Source: Pezicula radicicola (lineage: Eukaryota > Ascomycota > Leotiomycetes > Helotiales > Dermateaceae). From it: a DNA stretch of 64,000 nt. A model generated the notes under the pieces. The model was not told where the DNA came from. It searched no databases and saw nothing but the letters and a program-made list of their open reading frames with translations. Below are positions 11,171-22,651 of this stretch, in pieces; position 1 is the stretch's first letter; every line of letters starts with the position of its first letter. The translations under genes were made by a program, and so were the position numbers. The DNA is taken from assembly GCA_003008705.1 (NCBI GenBank), contig PDUO01000005.1:1367997-1431996 (forward strand). The letters run 5' to 3'.

Positions 11171-11344
11171 ACTATCCCTTCCCTTGTATATTAGCTACTA
11201 GACTAAGGGTTTGAGACTCTACTCGTCTACTACCACTTAACGCGTCTCGAAGGCAAACATACTTAGAACTACTTCGTTTGATCAATAACTTAATGCACGT
11301 CCCTATGGCCCGAGTGTTAGCTAATATACAAGGGAAGGGATAGT
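11171..11344. repeat. 174-bp element with perfect 27-bp terminal inverted repeats
   Basis: 11171-11197 and 11318-11344 are exact reverse complements (27 of 27 bp, beginning ACTATCCCTTCCC). The 120-bp interior has no coding potential. The structure fits a very small MITE or fold-back element. A target-site duplication longer than 3 bp is not visible. Confidence 0.7.
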
Positions 11345-12441
11345 CAAATAATGATAATTGTGATTAGCTTGTCAAAATGACACCAGGAACTGTCCAGCCC
11401 TTATTAAAGCTTGGTGAGAGAATGCTACTTTATATTTAGTTTCAAAGTACAGAATACAGAATATTTAACTAAGTATTTTCCTTCGCATCTCACTAAGTTT
11501 GATATATTCTAATTCCACTTACCTATTTTAGTAATAAAATGATTAAAATCTCATCTCATTGCAAGCAAATCTAGTACAAAAAGAAACACAAACTATACAA
11601 GTACCTTCGTACCTTTCGTACTTGTACCAAACCAACACGGAATAAACCCAGTATCTGATTTCTAAGCAAGACGGAATGTAGACTTCCCATCTCTAGTACA
11701 AGGCATGGAAAGTACCCAGATAAAAAAGGTCATAACACATGTACAAGAAAGGATCACCATAAGAAAAGAGTTCCACAAACTAGTACGTGGTGCATCGCGG
11801 CTTCAGATTTTAAACCCAATAGACTTGGACCCACTAAAACCTCCGGTGCTGTTCCAGGCGTTCTTTGGCCCGCGAAGAAATTCGCAAGCGGCAAAGCGCC
11901 AATAAATTAAACGAGGAAGTATGAAAACAAGCGAGGAGTTGAATCAGATGAACTAGTGCTAAGAGTCGTGGAACTCGTTGGAGATGGTGGAACGGCACCG
12001 CTGGTCTTATTTGTACCTACTTGTACTTACCTCGTTATTTGTTTGAGAAGGTGTCGGTACCTACCGTGCTCTCGTATGATATTTATACCACTAATTACGA
12101 AGAAGAAAGATCATTAAGTGCGGAAATCTATCCGTTGTGCATGCTTTTGCGTGCTTTTGCGGTTTTTTGCTTTGAAAGCTGAGCGAGACATGCACTTTGT
12201 AGATTAGTAAATGCGTTGATTGACGTGATGATGCCATGTGTTCTTTCGATTGCAGTAGCTTGTGAGGGAGAGCTTGGAAGTATATAGATAGATGATACCT
12301 GCCTTCACTTAACCATACATCAAACCATCTCGTCTCACTTCCACATCAATTCAACCCTACATCTACAGTAACTTTCCAAACTTTCAAACCCTACCTACTA
12401 TAACACTTAATCAACACTCAATCAATCAAACAACATCCAAA

Positions 12442-13347
12442 ATGTCCCCAATCAAAAACGTAGCCATCGCAGGCGCAACCGGAAACCTAGGTCCAGCAAT
12501 CCTCAAGGCCCTCCTCTCTTCCAATGCATTCAAAATAACAGTTCTCACACGCCCGGAATCCAACCACACATTCCCCTCAAACGTAACAGTCAAATCGGTA
12601 GACTACAAATCTGTATCCTCCTTGACAGCCGCCCTCGCCGGACAAGATGCAGTAGTGGCAACCCTCTCAGCCACAGCATTAGCCGATCAAAAGACCCTCA
12701 TCGACGCCGCCATCGCCGCAGGAGTGCAAAGATTTATCCCATCTGAATTCGGTTCCGATACTGTGAATACCAATACGGCAGCCCTCCCCGTCTTCGGTGA
12801 TAAAGTCGCAGTTCAAGCTTATTTGAAGGAGAAGTCAGCTGCAAATCCAAGCTTCTCTTATTCTTTGATTATTAATGGAGGGTTCTTGGATTGGGGTTTG
12901 GCCGTTGGGTTCCTTGTTGATGTAAAGGGGAAGAAGGCTACTTATAAGGATGGTGGAGATGTTCCTTTCAGTGCTACTACTTTGGCTACTGTGGGACAGG
13001 CTGTTGTTGGGACGCTGTTGAAGCCGCAGGAGACTGCTAATCGGGCTGTTTATGTTAAGGATGCTGATGTTACGCAGAAGAAGCTTGTTTCTATTGCGAA
13101 GAAGTTTGTTGGGGAGGAGGGTTGGGTTATTGATGATGTGAAGTCGGCGGATTTGGAGAAGTCTTCCCTTGAGAGTTTGGGAAAAGGGGAGATCACGATG
13201 CAGGTTATGATCAACTTTATCTACAGGGCCATTTTTGGTGCGGGTTATGGCGGTCACTTCCCCAAGGTTGACAATGAGTTGCTTGGAATCAAGGAATTGG
13301 ATGATGCGGGACTGGAGAACCTTGTCAAGGGTGGTGTTGGAGCTTGA
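12442..13347 (+). CDS. NmrA-like / isoflavone-reductase-like NAD(P)-binding protein
   Basis: A 301-residue single-exon protein of the atypical short-chain dehydrogenase (NmrA/PCBER) family. The Rossmann dinucleotide motif GATGNLG lies at residues 11-17, right after the first beta strand VAIA. The second strand ITVLTRPES suits NADP(H) binding through its Arg. The conserved middle segment RFIPSEFGSD follows, typical of isoflavone-reductase-like proteins. The C-terminal substrate region is variable. Members are either small-molecule reductases or redox-sensing regulators, and the sequence does not decide between them. The start is the first ATG after a CAA-rich leader, and a TATA-like box lies 160 bp upstream. 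Codon use is rich in GCC/CTC at the 5' end and shifts to G/T-ending codons later. Its 3' end faces that of the LCCL gene 104 bp away. Confidence 0.9.
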   Translation: MSPIKNVAIAGATGNLGPAILKALLSSNAFKITVLTRPESNHTFPSNVTVKSVDYKSVSSLTAALAGQDAVVATLSATALADQKTLIDAAIAAGVQRFIPSEFGSDTVNTNTAALPVFGDKVAVQAYLKEKSAANPSFSYSLIINGGFLDWGLAVGFLVDVKGKKATYKDGGDVPFSATTLATVGQAVVGTLLKPQETANRAVYVKDADVTQKKLVSIAKKFVGEEGWVIDDVKSADLEKSSLESLGKGEITMQVMINFIYRAIFGAGYGGHFPKVDNELLGIKELDDAGLENLVKGGVGA

Positions 13348-13451
13348 GCAAGATCACGAGAAGAAGAAAATTGAATAGGTCTCGTACACTATAATTCGGA
13401 CATTATATAATGGAATACTTGATCTAAACATATATCCAACATGATTCCACA

Positions 13452-15416
13452 TTAGAGCGTGAATTTCTCACCATCTAAAGCTCTACTCTTTATCTTACTT
13501 GGGCCCGCCTTCATATCTGTCCAACTGCCATCCGCGTTCCAGATGCCGGCTTTTGTATAGTCCCAGCTCTGTGGGCCCTGCATGTACGCAAAGCGGAAGT
13601 ATTCAGGTTCCGCCATCATCGGATCCCTAGACCATACGAAGTGCTTATCACTTGCAAATCCCTCGTCGGTATAGCCTCGGAACCTCTCGACGTCATTGAC
13701 TAGCACACTGATGCCATCGAACGGGTCCGGTGGTGTAAGCCAGGCAAAAGATATGGTGGAGACATTCATTCCTAATGATATCGTGGGATGTGTAATTTTA
13801 GGCAATTTTGAATTGTGTTGTGCGTCTCCTTGAAGAGCTGCAGGTGTTTGTAGCACAGGATCAAAATTCCAGCGGGCAATACCATTGATGAAGAGCCCCA
13901 CAAGAATTCCTTGATAGAGAAGTGCAGGGCGAGTTTGCATACTCGTACCGGGGAGCAGAAGTAATGCCAGGATGTAGTGATGTATACGCAAGCTGAGTCC
14001 GGGGAGTGTTAAGGAGACCAAGATTGCAAGAATGAAGATACCGTAGATACCCAAATATTGAATCAGTCTCGCCTCCAGGCGGAAATAGAATATTTGCTTA
14101 ATAACAATAGCAACGAGGATTAAGATTATAATGGCAAGAGCCAGTTTTGCTCCAGGTTGTTGGTTGAGATCGTGGGAATTCAGTCGTTGAATCGGGATCC
14201 ACTCGAATGTGTAATTGGATAGCGCACCGACCCAACACCCTCCTAGCCATAAGACGGTCTTCTCAATTTGGGCAGTGAGGCCATTCAAAGCTCGCCGAAT
14301 TCCCATATGCTCATACATAACGAAGGCGCAGAACGCTGCAGGTAAGAACCTTCCTAAAATAGTAGAGATGAGTCCAGCAATTGAGCTGTGTCCGGGAGGA
14401 TCGGAGGCAAGTCCAACGTGGAAGAATAGACCTGTGAAGATGCTGAAGAAGAAGACTGCTGGTGAGGTGGTGCATAATGAAAGCACTATTGTGAATGATA
14501 GCGAGACGAATAACAGTTGCCAACGTGGATCCTTAGCTTCGCAGGAAGTTGCCGTGTGGAAGGTGAACGATGATGGAAAGTAAGAATCAAAGCCTATGCT
14601 TTTGATTCCGTTCCGTAGAGAGCTGACATAGTTGCGCTGTTGGCCGATAAGAGACACAACACCACAGCCTCCTTTGACATCGTCAATAACTCCAGCGTGG
14701 ATTGCAGCACTACAAATGAATGAGTCGCTTCGATACACGGGTGTCGTATCATCTTCGCTCGGCCCACCAATTACCAACGGCTGGTATAAGACCTCCTGGC
14801 CACCAACCGCTCGAGGATTTAGAACCCAAGTGCCGGCGCAGTCTGCTGGACATCTGAAAGCAAACGCGCTCCCACTGAAGGGCCTGCACTCATTCCCATT
14901 TACGCCGCATCTATTGCCGGGAACCCAGTACGTATTCCCACAGCCGATGTTATTGGGACTTCCAAATCCTTCGATTTCTGTCGCAATCGTACTCTCATGC
15001 ATAACCAGAGCGAATGACAGTACCCAAAGAAAATAGTACCCAATTAAGAGACATATCCTGTGTCTTCTTTTTGGGATGTATTTGTCCAAAAGTATTACGG
15101 GCGCTTCTTGGATAGATGGCAAGAGCGGTTTGATAGTGTGAATTTGCGGAGGATTTGGGCCCTTTGCCCACTTCGCAGCTGCTTTTGCAACCCGTCTCAC
15201 TGGCAATGGCACCCACTTCCAGTGCTGGTATTGTCCTTCGTCCTGCATCCATCGCGGGGTCGGAGGAGAGCTATCTTCGGAGAGGTTGTCGAGTAGCAAT
15301 GGAGCGCTAATGGGGTTGTCGGGGTGTTCATCTTCTCGCGGTGCAGGCCTTGTCCTCTCCTGGTCACTGTTGACAGCCATTGTCTCTCCTTTGTATTCAA
15401 TCTTGGCACAGCGCAT
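13452..15416 (-). CDS. LCCL-domain integral membrane protein
   Basis: A single-exon membrane protein of unknown function, 654 residues from the ATG at 15416, or 642 from the next ATG at 15380 (MAVNSDQE). A Pro/Glu-rich cytosolic N terminus comes first, with a membrane segment around residues 120-140 (CLLIGYYFLWVLSFALVM). A Cys-rich extracellular LCCL domain follows, with features CGVNGNECRPFSGSAF, CPADCAGTW, YRSDSFICSAAIHAGVI and GCGVVSLIG, and its expected FP.SFTF ending. At least six further membrane segments follow (for example LFVSLSFTIVLSLC and LALAIIILILVAIVI), ending in a soluble tail with a PDPFDGISVLVNDVERFRGY stretch. This architecture is typical of fungal LCCL proteins, whose role is not established. 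It converges on the NmrA-like gene and diverges from QTRT2. Confidence 0.88.
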   Translation of the reverse strand: MRCAKIEYKGETMAVNSDQERTRPAPREDEHPDNPISAPLLLDNLSEDSSPPTPRWMQDEGQYQHWKWVPLPVRRVAKAAAKWAKGPNPPQIHTIKPLLPSIQEAPVILLDKYIPKRRHRICLLIGYYFLWVLSFALVMHESTIATEIEGFGSPNNIGCGNTYWVPGNRCGVNGNECRPFSGSAFAFRCPADCAGTWVLNPRAVGGQEVLYQPLVIGGPSEDDTTPVYRSDSFICSAAIHAGVIDDVKGGCGVVSLIGQQRNYVSSLRNGIKSIGFDSYFPSSFTFHTATSCEAKDPRWQLLFVSLSFTIVLSLCTTSPAVFFFSIFTGLFFHVGLASDPPGHSSIAGLISTILGRFLPAAFCAFVMYEHMGIRRALNGLTAQIEKTVLWLGGCWVGALSNYTFEWIPIQRLNSHDLNQQPGAKLALAIIILILVAIVIKQIFYFRLEARLIQYLGIYGIFILAILVSLTLPGLSLRIHHYILALLLLPGTSMQTRPALLYQGILVGLFINGIARWNFDPVLQTPAALQGDAQHNSKLPKITHPTISLGMNVSTISFAWLTPPDPFDGISVLVNDVERFRGYTDEGFASDKHFVWSRDPMMAEPEYFRFAYMQGPQSWDYTKAGIWNADGSWTDMKAGPSKIKSRALDGEKFTL

Positions 15417-16018
15417 CAGTTTCAAGGTCAACAAGGTAAGAGATGCGGCGGCGCATTACTTACTAGTCAATATTTGGTTGCAAATTCTCGTTGCTAAATG
15501 GCATACCACGCAGTCAATCGGGAAGAAGCATATTCTAGAGCAATTCTAAGAGCGCAAAAGCAGTATGTACGAGGAAACAAGTATGTACACAAGAGAGAGA
15601 GAGAGTGAGTGTGAGAGAGAGAGAGGCCATCCTGATTACGAGTTTTTGTTTGACCACAGGCCGAGGATGCCGCATAGACGTGCTGATCAGACCACCCCCA
15701 CTGCAGATAAGATTGTCTTCAGCCTATCGCTTAGCCGAACAGGGACTAGCTCGAAGCGCTCTAGTGTCTGAGCTAACCACTTTCGTTTCTTCAACATCAA
15801 AACCCACCAAAGAATGTTACATCTCCAGAGCCCTGAGTCCACGTGATATCTCCTGTCTTTTGCACTCAATTGACGCAAGAAATGCTGAGCAGTTGCAACA
15901 GATATAGTGTGTCTGAAGTAGATATTCACGATAGTATCTGAGGGTTGCTGGCCTGCAGATAAACCAGCTTTCCCCTTTTCCTTTCGGTACATCTTTTTGA
16001 AAATACACCTGTACATCT
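15417..16018. promoter_or_regulatory. divergent intergenic region (LCCL / QTRT2)
   Basis: About 600 bp shared as upstream sequence by two divergent genes. It contains an AG-rich microsatellite (15592-15624, listed separately) and one CACGTG at 15840-15845. Open frames here in several phases lack support. Confidence 0.4.
15592..15624 (+). repeat. (AG)n microsatellite
   Basis: An imperfect AG/GTGA run between the LCCL gene and QTRT2. Confidence 0.8.
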
Positions 16019-17499
16019 ATGGCCGATAAAGAGCATTCAGAACCAGTCATGGACAAATGTCTTTCATTCAGGATCCTCCTGGGCGCCGTGGAACCTGCTG
16101 TCATGGGCCCAAGAGTTGGGCAAATGGCTTTCCCTGGCCGCCAGCCTATCAGCACTCCCAATTTCTTGGCTATTAGCTCAAGAGGTGTCGTGCCACATCT
16201 CTCTCCAGATGTCATTCTGGCAAATGCCCGATTTGGGGGTGTTCACCTGGCGCTAGAGGACTGTGAGTTGGTACAAAATTCGGGTTGTAAGGTTCTCTTC
16301 CTAACCTGGCTACAGTCATAGAGAAAAGCAGAACTGAGACAGATACACCGCCAATCATGAATTGTCCAAGCAACATTTCGTCTCCAATTCACACCTTCAC
16401 CTCTCTTCCACAGTCTCTCTTTACTCTCTTAACACCTCGTCGCATCCCTGCGGTCACAGCTCCACATGGCAATACATCAACCTCCATCTCGCTTTTTACT
16501 TCTACTGGATTTCAGCCTTTGAGCAATACTTCATACAATAAAGCAATCAAGAAGCTCAATCCCGATATCAGTGTTGGCCTTGCTGATATTGCGTATGGAA
16601 ACAAGCCTGGAAAAAAGAGAGCGGCTAAGATGGGAGAGGTAACCCAGGAATGGGTATCAGAGCTATTAAGCACGAAGAATGAACATCAAGCGATTTTTGC
16701 ACCAATCTTGCCAATTGACTTCTTGAGCCAGTCTGAATATATCAACTATCTTGCAGACGAACTTGCGGATGATCTCTCCGGATTGGCGTTTTACGACTCC
16801 AACATTCTCCTAGATATTCCGGCAACTACATCATTTTCACGACTACCTCGCCTCTCACTTGATGAAGTTGTTTCGCCTCATCAGATCCTTCGACAAGTGT
16901 CACTGGGCATGGATCTCTTCACTATCCCGTTCGTCGGATTCGCAACAGATGCAGGGATAGCATTAACGTTCTGCTTCCCAAAACCATCGTCTGAGGATGT
17001 CGATACTCCCAGCAATGGCAGCGCAGTCAAACCTCTCGGAACCGACATGTGGACATCGACGCATGCAACGTCACTCCTACCACTCTCCAAGGCCTGCACA
17101 TGCTACACCTGCACATCTCACCACCGAGCCTACATCCAGCATTTACTCTCCGCGAAAGAAATGCTTGGATGGACCTTACTCCAAATCCACAATCACCAAA
17201 TCCTCTCTTCGTTCTTTACGTCTATCAGAGCTAGTATAGAAGCAGGTACTTTCGAAGAAGATTGTGATATTTTTGCAAAAGTGTACGAGAGCGAGTTGCC
17301 AGAAAAGAGTGGGCAAGGACCTAGAATACGAGGATACCACTTCAAGAGTGATGGACCGGGGGAGACCAAGAAGAATAAAGCTCCTTGGGGTGTCTTAGGA
17401 GGCGATGGTAAAGATAGCGGAACAGAGTCTCCGCTTGTGCCTGATGCAGGAGCAGCAGAGCTAGAGAATAAGGGATTTGCTGAGGTCGTGGAAGCTTAG
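16019..17499 (+). CDS. QTRT2: queuine tRNA-ribosyltransferase accessory subunit 2
   Basis: Non-catalytic partner of the tRNA-guanine transglycosylase that swaps guanine-34 for queuine in His, Asn, Asp and Tyr tRNAs. Two exons fit: 16019-16262 and 16316-17499, with a 53-bp intron starting GTGAGT. The product is 475 residues, close to the family norm. Exon 1 carries the N-terminal barrel signature PGRQPISTPNFLAISSRGVV. Exon 2 carries the zinc site CTCYTC with the later ligand His in LQIHNHQ, a hallmark of TGT-family proteins. The long inserted Ser/Thr-rich and central segments are as in eukaryotic accessory subunits. The second in-frame Met of exon 1 (16049) is an alternative start. The presence of this gene implies that the fungus salvages queuine or keeps the pathway. 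Confidence 0.88.
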
Positions 17500-18429
17500 A
17501 TTTTGATGCACTAGAAATTCATTTCATGGGGTAGAAAAAGAAAAAGAATTCTACGCGTAGTTTTAGTTGTTCTTTCTCCCTGCTCCCCTGTTTCTTCGCC
17601 TCAAATTCGGCAGATGGATATTCCACAGTCCAAATTGGGGAAATCTAGAAGCACGCTAAGATGCTCGCGTCGATTTCAGCAGCTAGAGCCATGATTATCT
17701 TATAAGAATTTAAATGTAAGTACCTTGCTATTATCAACTTAATTATTGCCATTGTTTTACCAAGTTTCCTATGCCTTTCCTTGGAAAAGTCCCATAGGTA
17801 ACATTGTTCTCAAAGTACCAAAACTATCTCTCAAGCTCTCTGTTTAATTCGATAATACTATCACCTCGGTGGAACTTAGCCGTTCTAATTGGCTCTTAGG
17901 TTCTGGAAATTCCATCCAAAGTATCGTTGCTGTTTATTTAGTTATCCAGAACTTTAAATTTTAATTATTTTATTGGTTTAAAGTCTACTTGTCTACTTAT
18001 TAAGGGCTGGTCGTAACTCTGCCGAAACCTCCTCCTATTCCTAATGGTGTCTATCGATTATCTCTGTTGCAACAAATAGCCGTCTTGTCATGTCTAATGT
18101 CACCAACTAAGTTGCAAAATTGCCTATCAAGAATCTGAAATGATGAAAAATCAAATTCAGTTACGGTACTTGGAAATGCTGGAGGAGGAACCACTTCCCA
18201 TATCAAGTACCTTACCTCGATGTGGAAAGAAGATGAAATCTTGGCTTGTGGAGAGAACTTTCGCAGAATGGACTCAAACCTACCATACAGAAGATTCAGA
18301 TAGACAAATATTATGGGACAACTATGGAGAGGGCAATGATCATTTATTACACTGTTATTATGTACGATGGAGAATCATTCTATTACAAATAAGTCTAGAA
18401 ATGTTCCTTTTGATAATAAACTATGTCGT

Positions 18430-18485
18430 TTTAATAACTATAAGTTGTGCTGTTATGAGTAACCTTGCTGCCATGTTACCTATTA
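18430..18485 (+). repeat. degenerate dispersed repeat, copy 1
   Basis: Contains TAAGTTGTGCTGTTATGAGT followed by CCTTGCTGCCATG. Similar blocks occur at 19200-19255 and 19714-19760, all on the same strand. Confidence 0.55.
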
Positions 18486-19199
18486 TTTAAGTACTATGCG
18501 CTCTTTATCTTTGGTATATCCCGCCCTTATTATAGACTAAACCAGAGAAAGACCCAGGGCTCTGCAAGAAACCTAATACCTGTCCAAATATCTGAGGCAC
18601 TCTCCGCAGTATAGTGGACTATGATCAGGAAATCTCCGGATTTGAAAGCCTGCTTCAACTGCCTGTTCTACCAAATTAACGTAAAATGAGATACCGTTGA
18701 TATTAAACTAGGAATTATGCTCGTCACCTCATTTTAAAGGGCTATCTATATACTATAAATTACGAACAATGAGATTGGCAGAAGTGAAGTACATTCCGGG
18801 AAGTTATGGCTCGATTCTTTCTAGAACGCTATGAGCCTATGAACTTCTTCGGCTTGACACAAATATTAGGAGTCTTTGTAACAGGTAAATCCTTCACCTC
18901 GTTTGTAAACAATTTCGAAAGACTACGGCGAGGATTCCTGGAGATCTACTTCGTACAGTAATTTATATTTAATAAGAAAGCAGGCTATGGAATGAGTTAT
19001 GCATCTTTTAACTCCTTAACCACACCTTCAACTTAGACTTGCTTAGTAACGTTTAGGAACCATTATACCAAACTGCCCTATGGATCGTCTCTTTAGGCTT
19101 TTCGTCTTACCTTATATATTGAATAAATTGGGATTAAAATTATAATCATAGACATTAGTTTAAAAACAGTTCCTTCTTACAAAAGACTCTGCTGATTTA

Positions 19200-19255
19200 G
19201 AAACTGTAAGTTGTGCTGTCACAAGTATATTTGCTGTCATACCTAATAGAGCCAA
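19200..19255 (+). repeat. degenerate dispersed repeat, copy 2
   Basis: Contains TAAGTTGTGCTGTCACAAGT followed by TTTGCTGTCATAC. The most diverged of the three copies. Confidence 0.5.
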
Positions 19256-19713
19256 TTGAAAGTGAAAACTGAACTCTATAATCGATGCCTTCTACAAAAC
19301 ACTAGAAGATTTCCCAAAATTTCTCGTCTATTCTGATGGTGTAAAATTTCAGATATAATGTAAACAGCCAGAGAGCATCATGTTGCCCATTGCACATCAT
19401 GTAGTATTTGTGTTTTTTTCCATCCGTAATGCTTTGGACCGCAATACTGCCCTAACGATTACCTAAATAGGGCCATTTTCCAGATCCTATGAACTATATC
19501 CATCGACATAGGCAACTGATCCGAAAACTTGATCAGAGAAGTAGATCGCAAAGTCAAAGCCTCAAAGGCGAGATACGAAACAATGAGTATTATTTGGGAG
19601 GATATTTTGCTTCATGGGAGCACTTTATGTAGAATGTCGGTGTCTTAACCAAGGCTCTATGTACTCTATTTGCTGCACTACATCTGAAGATATAACGGTA
19701 CATTGGTTTACTA

Positions 19714-19760
19714 ACCACAAGTTGTGCTATCATCAATATCCTTGCTGCCATAGTAGTAAT
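19714..19760 (+). repeat. degenerate dispersed repeat, copy 3
   Basis: Contains CAAGTTGTGCTATCATCAAT followed by CCTTGCTGCCATAG. Confidence 0.5.
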
Positions 19761-20858
19761 TGCTTGACTATGCACCATTCTTTAGTCCATAGTGTGACCA
19801 TCCACCCTCCAAGTCATAAAAGTCGTCGGCCGACACTCTGGATAGGCAAGATTGATAATCAATTGGCCGTTAGGTGTCAATAGTTTGGACCATTCCCATT
19901 GCGTCGTTTACTAACATGCGGGCGCTTGGAATGCAATCCTCCACGTAGCTAAGGAATATCCGGTCGTACTGGCTCCTGCTTGTGTTCGAAGCATACAACT
20001 AGATTACAGACTAGATTAACAAAAGACTAAGGGCCGTGTCCTTCTTGAGCGATGTCGGTATTCAAACCGGACTTGGTTGTCACCTCATCTCTCTGTCCTT
20101 GACGACAGTAGACATTGTGTCTTTCTACTTCTGGTCTTGCCTTGAATATCTCAAACAACAAGTAATTGTCGATGCTTATAGACACTTTTGAGAATTGCTA
20201 GTTGGTAGTAAGAGTGCAATTTAATTTGTCTATGAAAGAACTTTTTGATGGTGTTTTAGCAACTACTCTATACTTACGGCATTTAAGCTTAGAAGGAATA
20301 TTGTTTTGAGTAAGTTACCAACTTTAGACTCATATATAGTCAAGTGGCTTGAGCGTCACGGAACATATTTTGGTTTCTAGATATGAAACTCCCTGTTGAA
20401 AATTGGAAGTACTTATGCAAACTTAAAAGGTATGTGGGAAGCTATGTTTGGTACGGCTTACGGGGGGTTGATGAGCTGAGCAATAACAAGCGACAGGATA
20501 TCAACACAGTCATTTAACATTATCTTCGAAGATAGTCTGGATTTATGTTGAATTAAATTATGTATTTAGTGGAAAGAGCCCTGCTCCAGCCTGATTTTGC
20601 CAAAAGACGTCTGAATCCCACACCATGGCGCCCCTGAATATCGCTACTTTTGATTATATCCTGACAGTTTACCAACGCCTCGCCAAATCCAGCAGACATA
20701 ACTCCCAAAGTCATAAGTGGTCATTAAAAGTATTATTGAGTTCATTGGTTTCGTAATGCCTCGTTCTATCTCTGATCAACTGTAATGCAAGATCTCCCTT
20801 GTTTCCAGAAGTTCAAGATATGTTCCTGATTGATATTAGACACAGTTCTGACAACCGT

Positions 20859-22651
20859 TCACAGAGAATGGAGCATACCGGCTGATTTCCATCTTCTACG
20901 CAGGAGCTTCAGAAATTTTGTCACGATTCGTCCCTGTTCAAAAGCATCTTCACTACCAGAGACGCGCCCAGCTTCCATGGAGATGGCCGCTGAAGTGTAT
21001 AGTGCATGGAACGCAAATGGGGAAACTGTGCCAATATGATGGCCTGATTCTGCCATGAACGCCTCGGAAGTTTTGGTTATCTCTGCTGCCACTCCTTTGT
21101 AGATTCCTGTGTTGACTATTTCATGTTCGACATCTTTGAGAGTATTTGATAACTCGCCGATAAGTGGACCGTAGCATTCTTGCAGTATGAGAAGACCGCT
21201 AAACCTGATTAGCATTGCTATAAGATTGAGGACCATTTGCGTACCTGAAGCACATGGCTGATTCCGTGCTGTTTTCAATTTCTCTGTTTGGACCTTCGAC
21301 CTCTGTTAGGTTGATTAATGCCCGAAGAGTCTTTTTCAGTTGTGCTGCTTGCTCGCCACCGAACGAATCTTCAGTCACTGCATCACATGCATGTCCAAAC
21401 ACGCGGCCTAATAAGTATGTTGCCTTCGCCATTTGTGCGAACTTCCCCATGTTGGCGTTAGAAGGCGAGAATAACTGAAAAGGTTCTGGATCTATAATCT
21501 ACACCACCATAAATATCAGTACTGAAAACCCACTAGGAGAGAGTATGAAGATATACCTCATTGTCCCAAGCATCATCATCCATTGGTAATGTGCATGAAG
21601 GATGTGGTTCTGGAGTTAGCAGAGCTCTTATCGGCTTTCCCATATTCATGCAACTGTCACAACCGTCAATTCTTGTTTTGTATTGAGTGATGGGAGCAGT
21701 ACACACCGATCCAACATAAGAACAGCCCACCAGACTCTCTTTCTTTCCTCCTCTTCAACCCAATCCTCTGACGATTGCACATCCATATAAATATCATCCA
21801 TCCCGTACGCTACACCATATCTAGCACAGGCACCAACAGAAAAATAAGCTTGTGGATAAATCGCATGGCCGAACTCATACAGCGCAATCAGAATTCCAGC
21901 TTGCATGGCCTGAATACTGCAAGTTCCAGCAGCTTCGATCTCGGTGTAAAACTCTTTTGCAGCCAGGTACTCCGGCGCCATCTTCATAGGAATCTTGTCC
22001 GAAGGTGGTAAGATGATCAACTGCATACAAAGCAGAAGTAACCCAACATCGGTTCGTGGCTGAAGTAAAGGATTCATCAGGACAGTGAAGAAACGCCCTT
22101 TGGATATTATAGGCATATATGTATGAACAGTTGCGAAGTACTGAGATGCAATATTTCTAACTGTGGCAGCGTTCGGTATAAGATCGCGAACATAATCTGG
22201 CAGTGTAAGCTCTGCGTTGGGAATCCTTAGTTCACCTCGATTAAATACATTTCCGTCCAAAAAGTACGCGGCTGGAAATTCAGTTATCTTTAGCTCCACC
22301 CTCGGTCTCCGGTAATCCAAGAGCTCTAATTTTTTGTGTTGTGAATTGGTAGTTGTTCTTCGACTGGCCCTACTGGATGAGCTTTCAACCTCGTAGTCGC
22401 ACTGTAACGACTCGCTAAGGGTACATTATTAGTTCTCGAGCCTGCCTGCTTCCATACGTTAGAACGTACCTTTGACAATAACCACATGACGGACGACTAC
22501 CGTCGCATTTCCTGTTCAGTGTTCTGCACGATGCGCAAGGATCGGGGCCTAGACTCGTTGCTCTTGTAGTTGCTGAAGGGGCAGTGCTTTCTGCCAAAGA
22601 AGTTACTGTGCTTGCCGTGCTACTTCGTGAGAAGAGCTTTAATTTTGCCAT
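20859..22651 (-). CDS. Zn2Cys6 fungal transcription factor
   Basis: A nuclear DNA-binding regulator of the Gal4-type binuclear zinc cluster family. Five exons fit: 22651-22470, 22414-21707, 21653-21557, 21498-21245 and 21204-20859, giving 528 residues with every junction in phase. The zinc cluster spans an intron. CASC, then Cys after RTLNRK, Cys after DGSRPS, then GYC in exon 1, and the sixth Cys comes from exon 2 (QSESLQC), giving the exact C-x2-C-x6-C-x6-C-x2-C-x6-C spacing. The N-terminal Ser/Thr-rich tail precedes it. The fungal-specific middle homology region is recognisable by YMPIISKGRF, the RKRVWWAVLMLDR block and TLPMDDDAWD. The last intron is short (40 bp). No target or cluster partner is evident, since the neighbours are gene-poor DNA. 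Confidence 0.87.

Larger units (their letters stand above)
8732..12441. other. AT-rich gene-poor region
   Basis: Some 3.7 kb with no supportable gene. 8775-8895 holds degenerate copies of a unit containing AAAATCGAATTATAT. An 18-bp tandem array and a 174-bp inverted-repeat element are listed separately. 10750-10930 is less AT-rich and open in more than one frame but matches nothing known. A small ATG-initiated frame at 11705-11905 (66 codons) also has no recognised features. The last 200 bp before 12442 look like the promoter and pyrimidine/CAA-rich leader of the NmrA-like gene, with TATATAG at 12281. Confidence 0.5.
17500..20858. other. gene-poor region with degenerate repeats
   Basis: About 3.4 kb with no supportable gene. 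An ATG-initiated frame at 18140-18490 (116 codons) has no recognised domain, and its 3' part overlaps a repeat. The motif AAGTTGTGCTRTYA, followed by a CTTGCTGCCAT-like stretch, recurs near 18437, 19207 and 19721 in degraded form (listed separately). The rest is AT-rich and full of stops in all frames. Confidence 0.45.

Noticed and set aside
18140..18490. 116-codon plus-strand ORF
   Set aside because: Its 3' half lies in a degenerate repeat, and no motif or family resemblance is seen.
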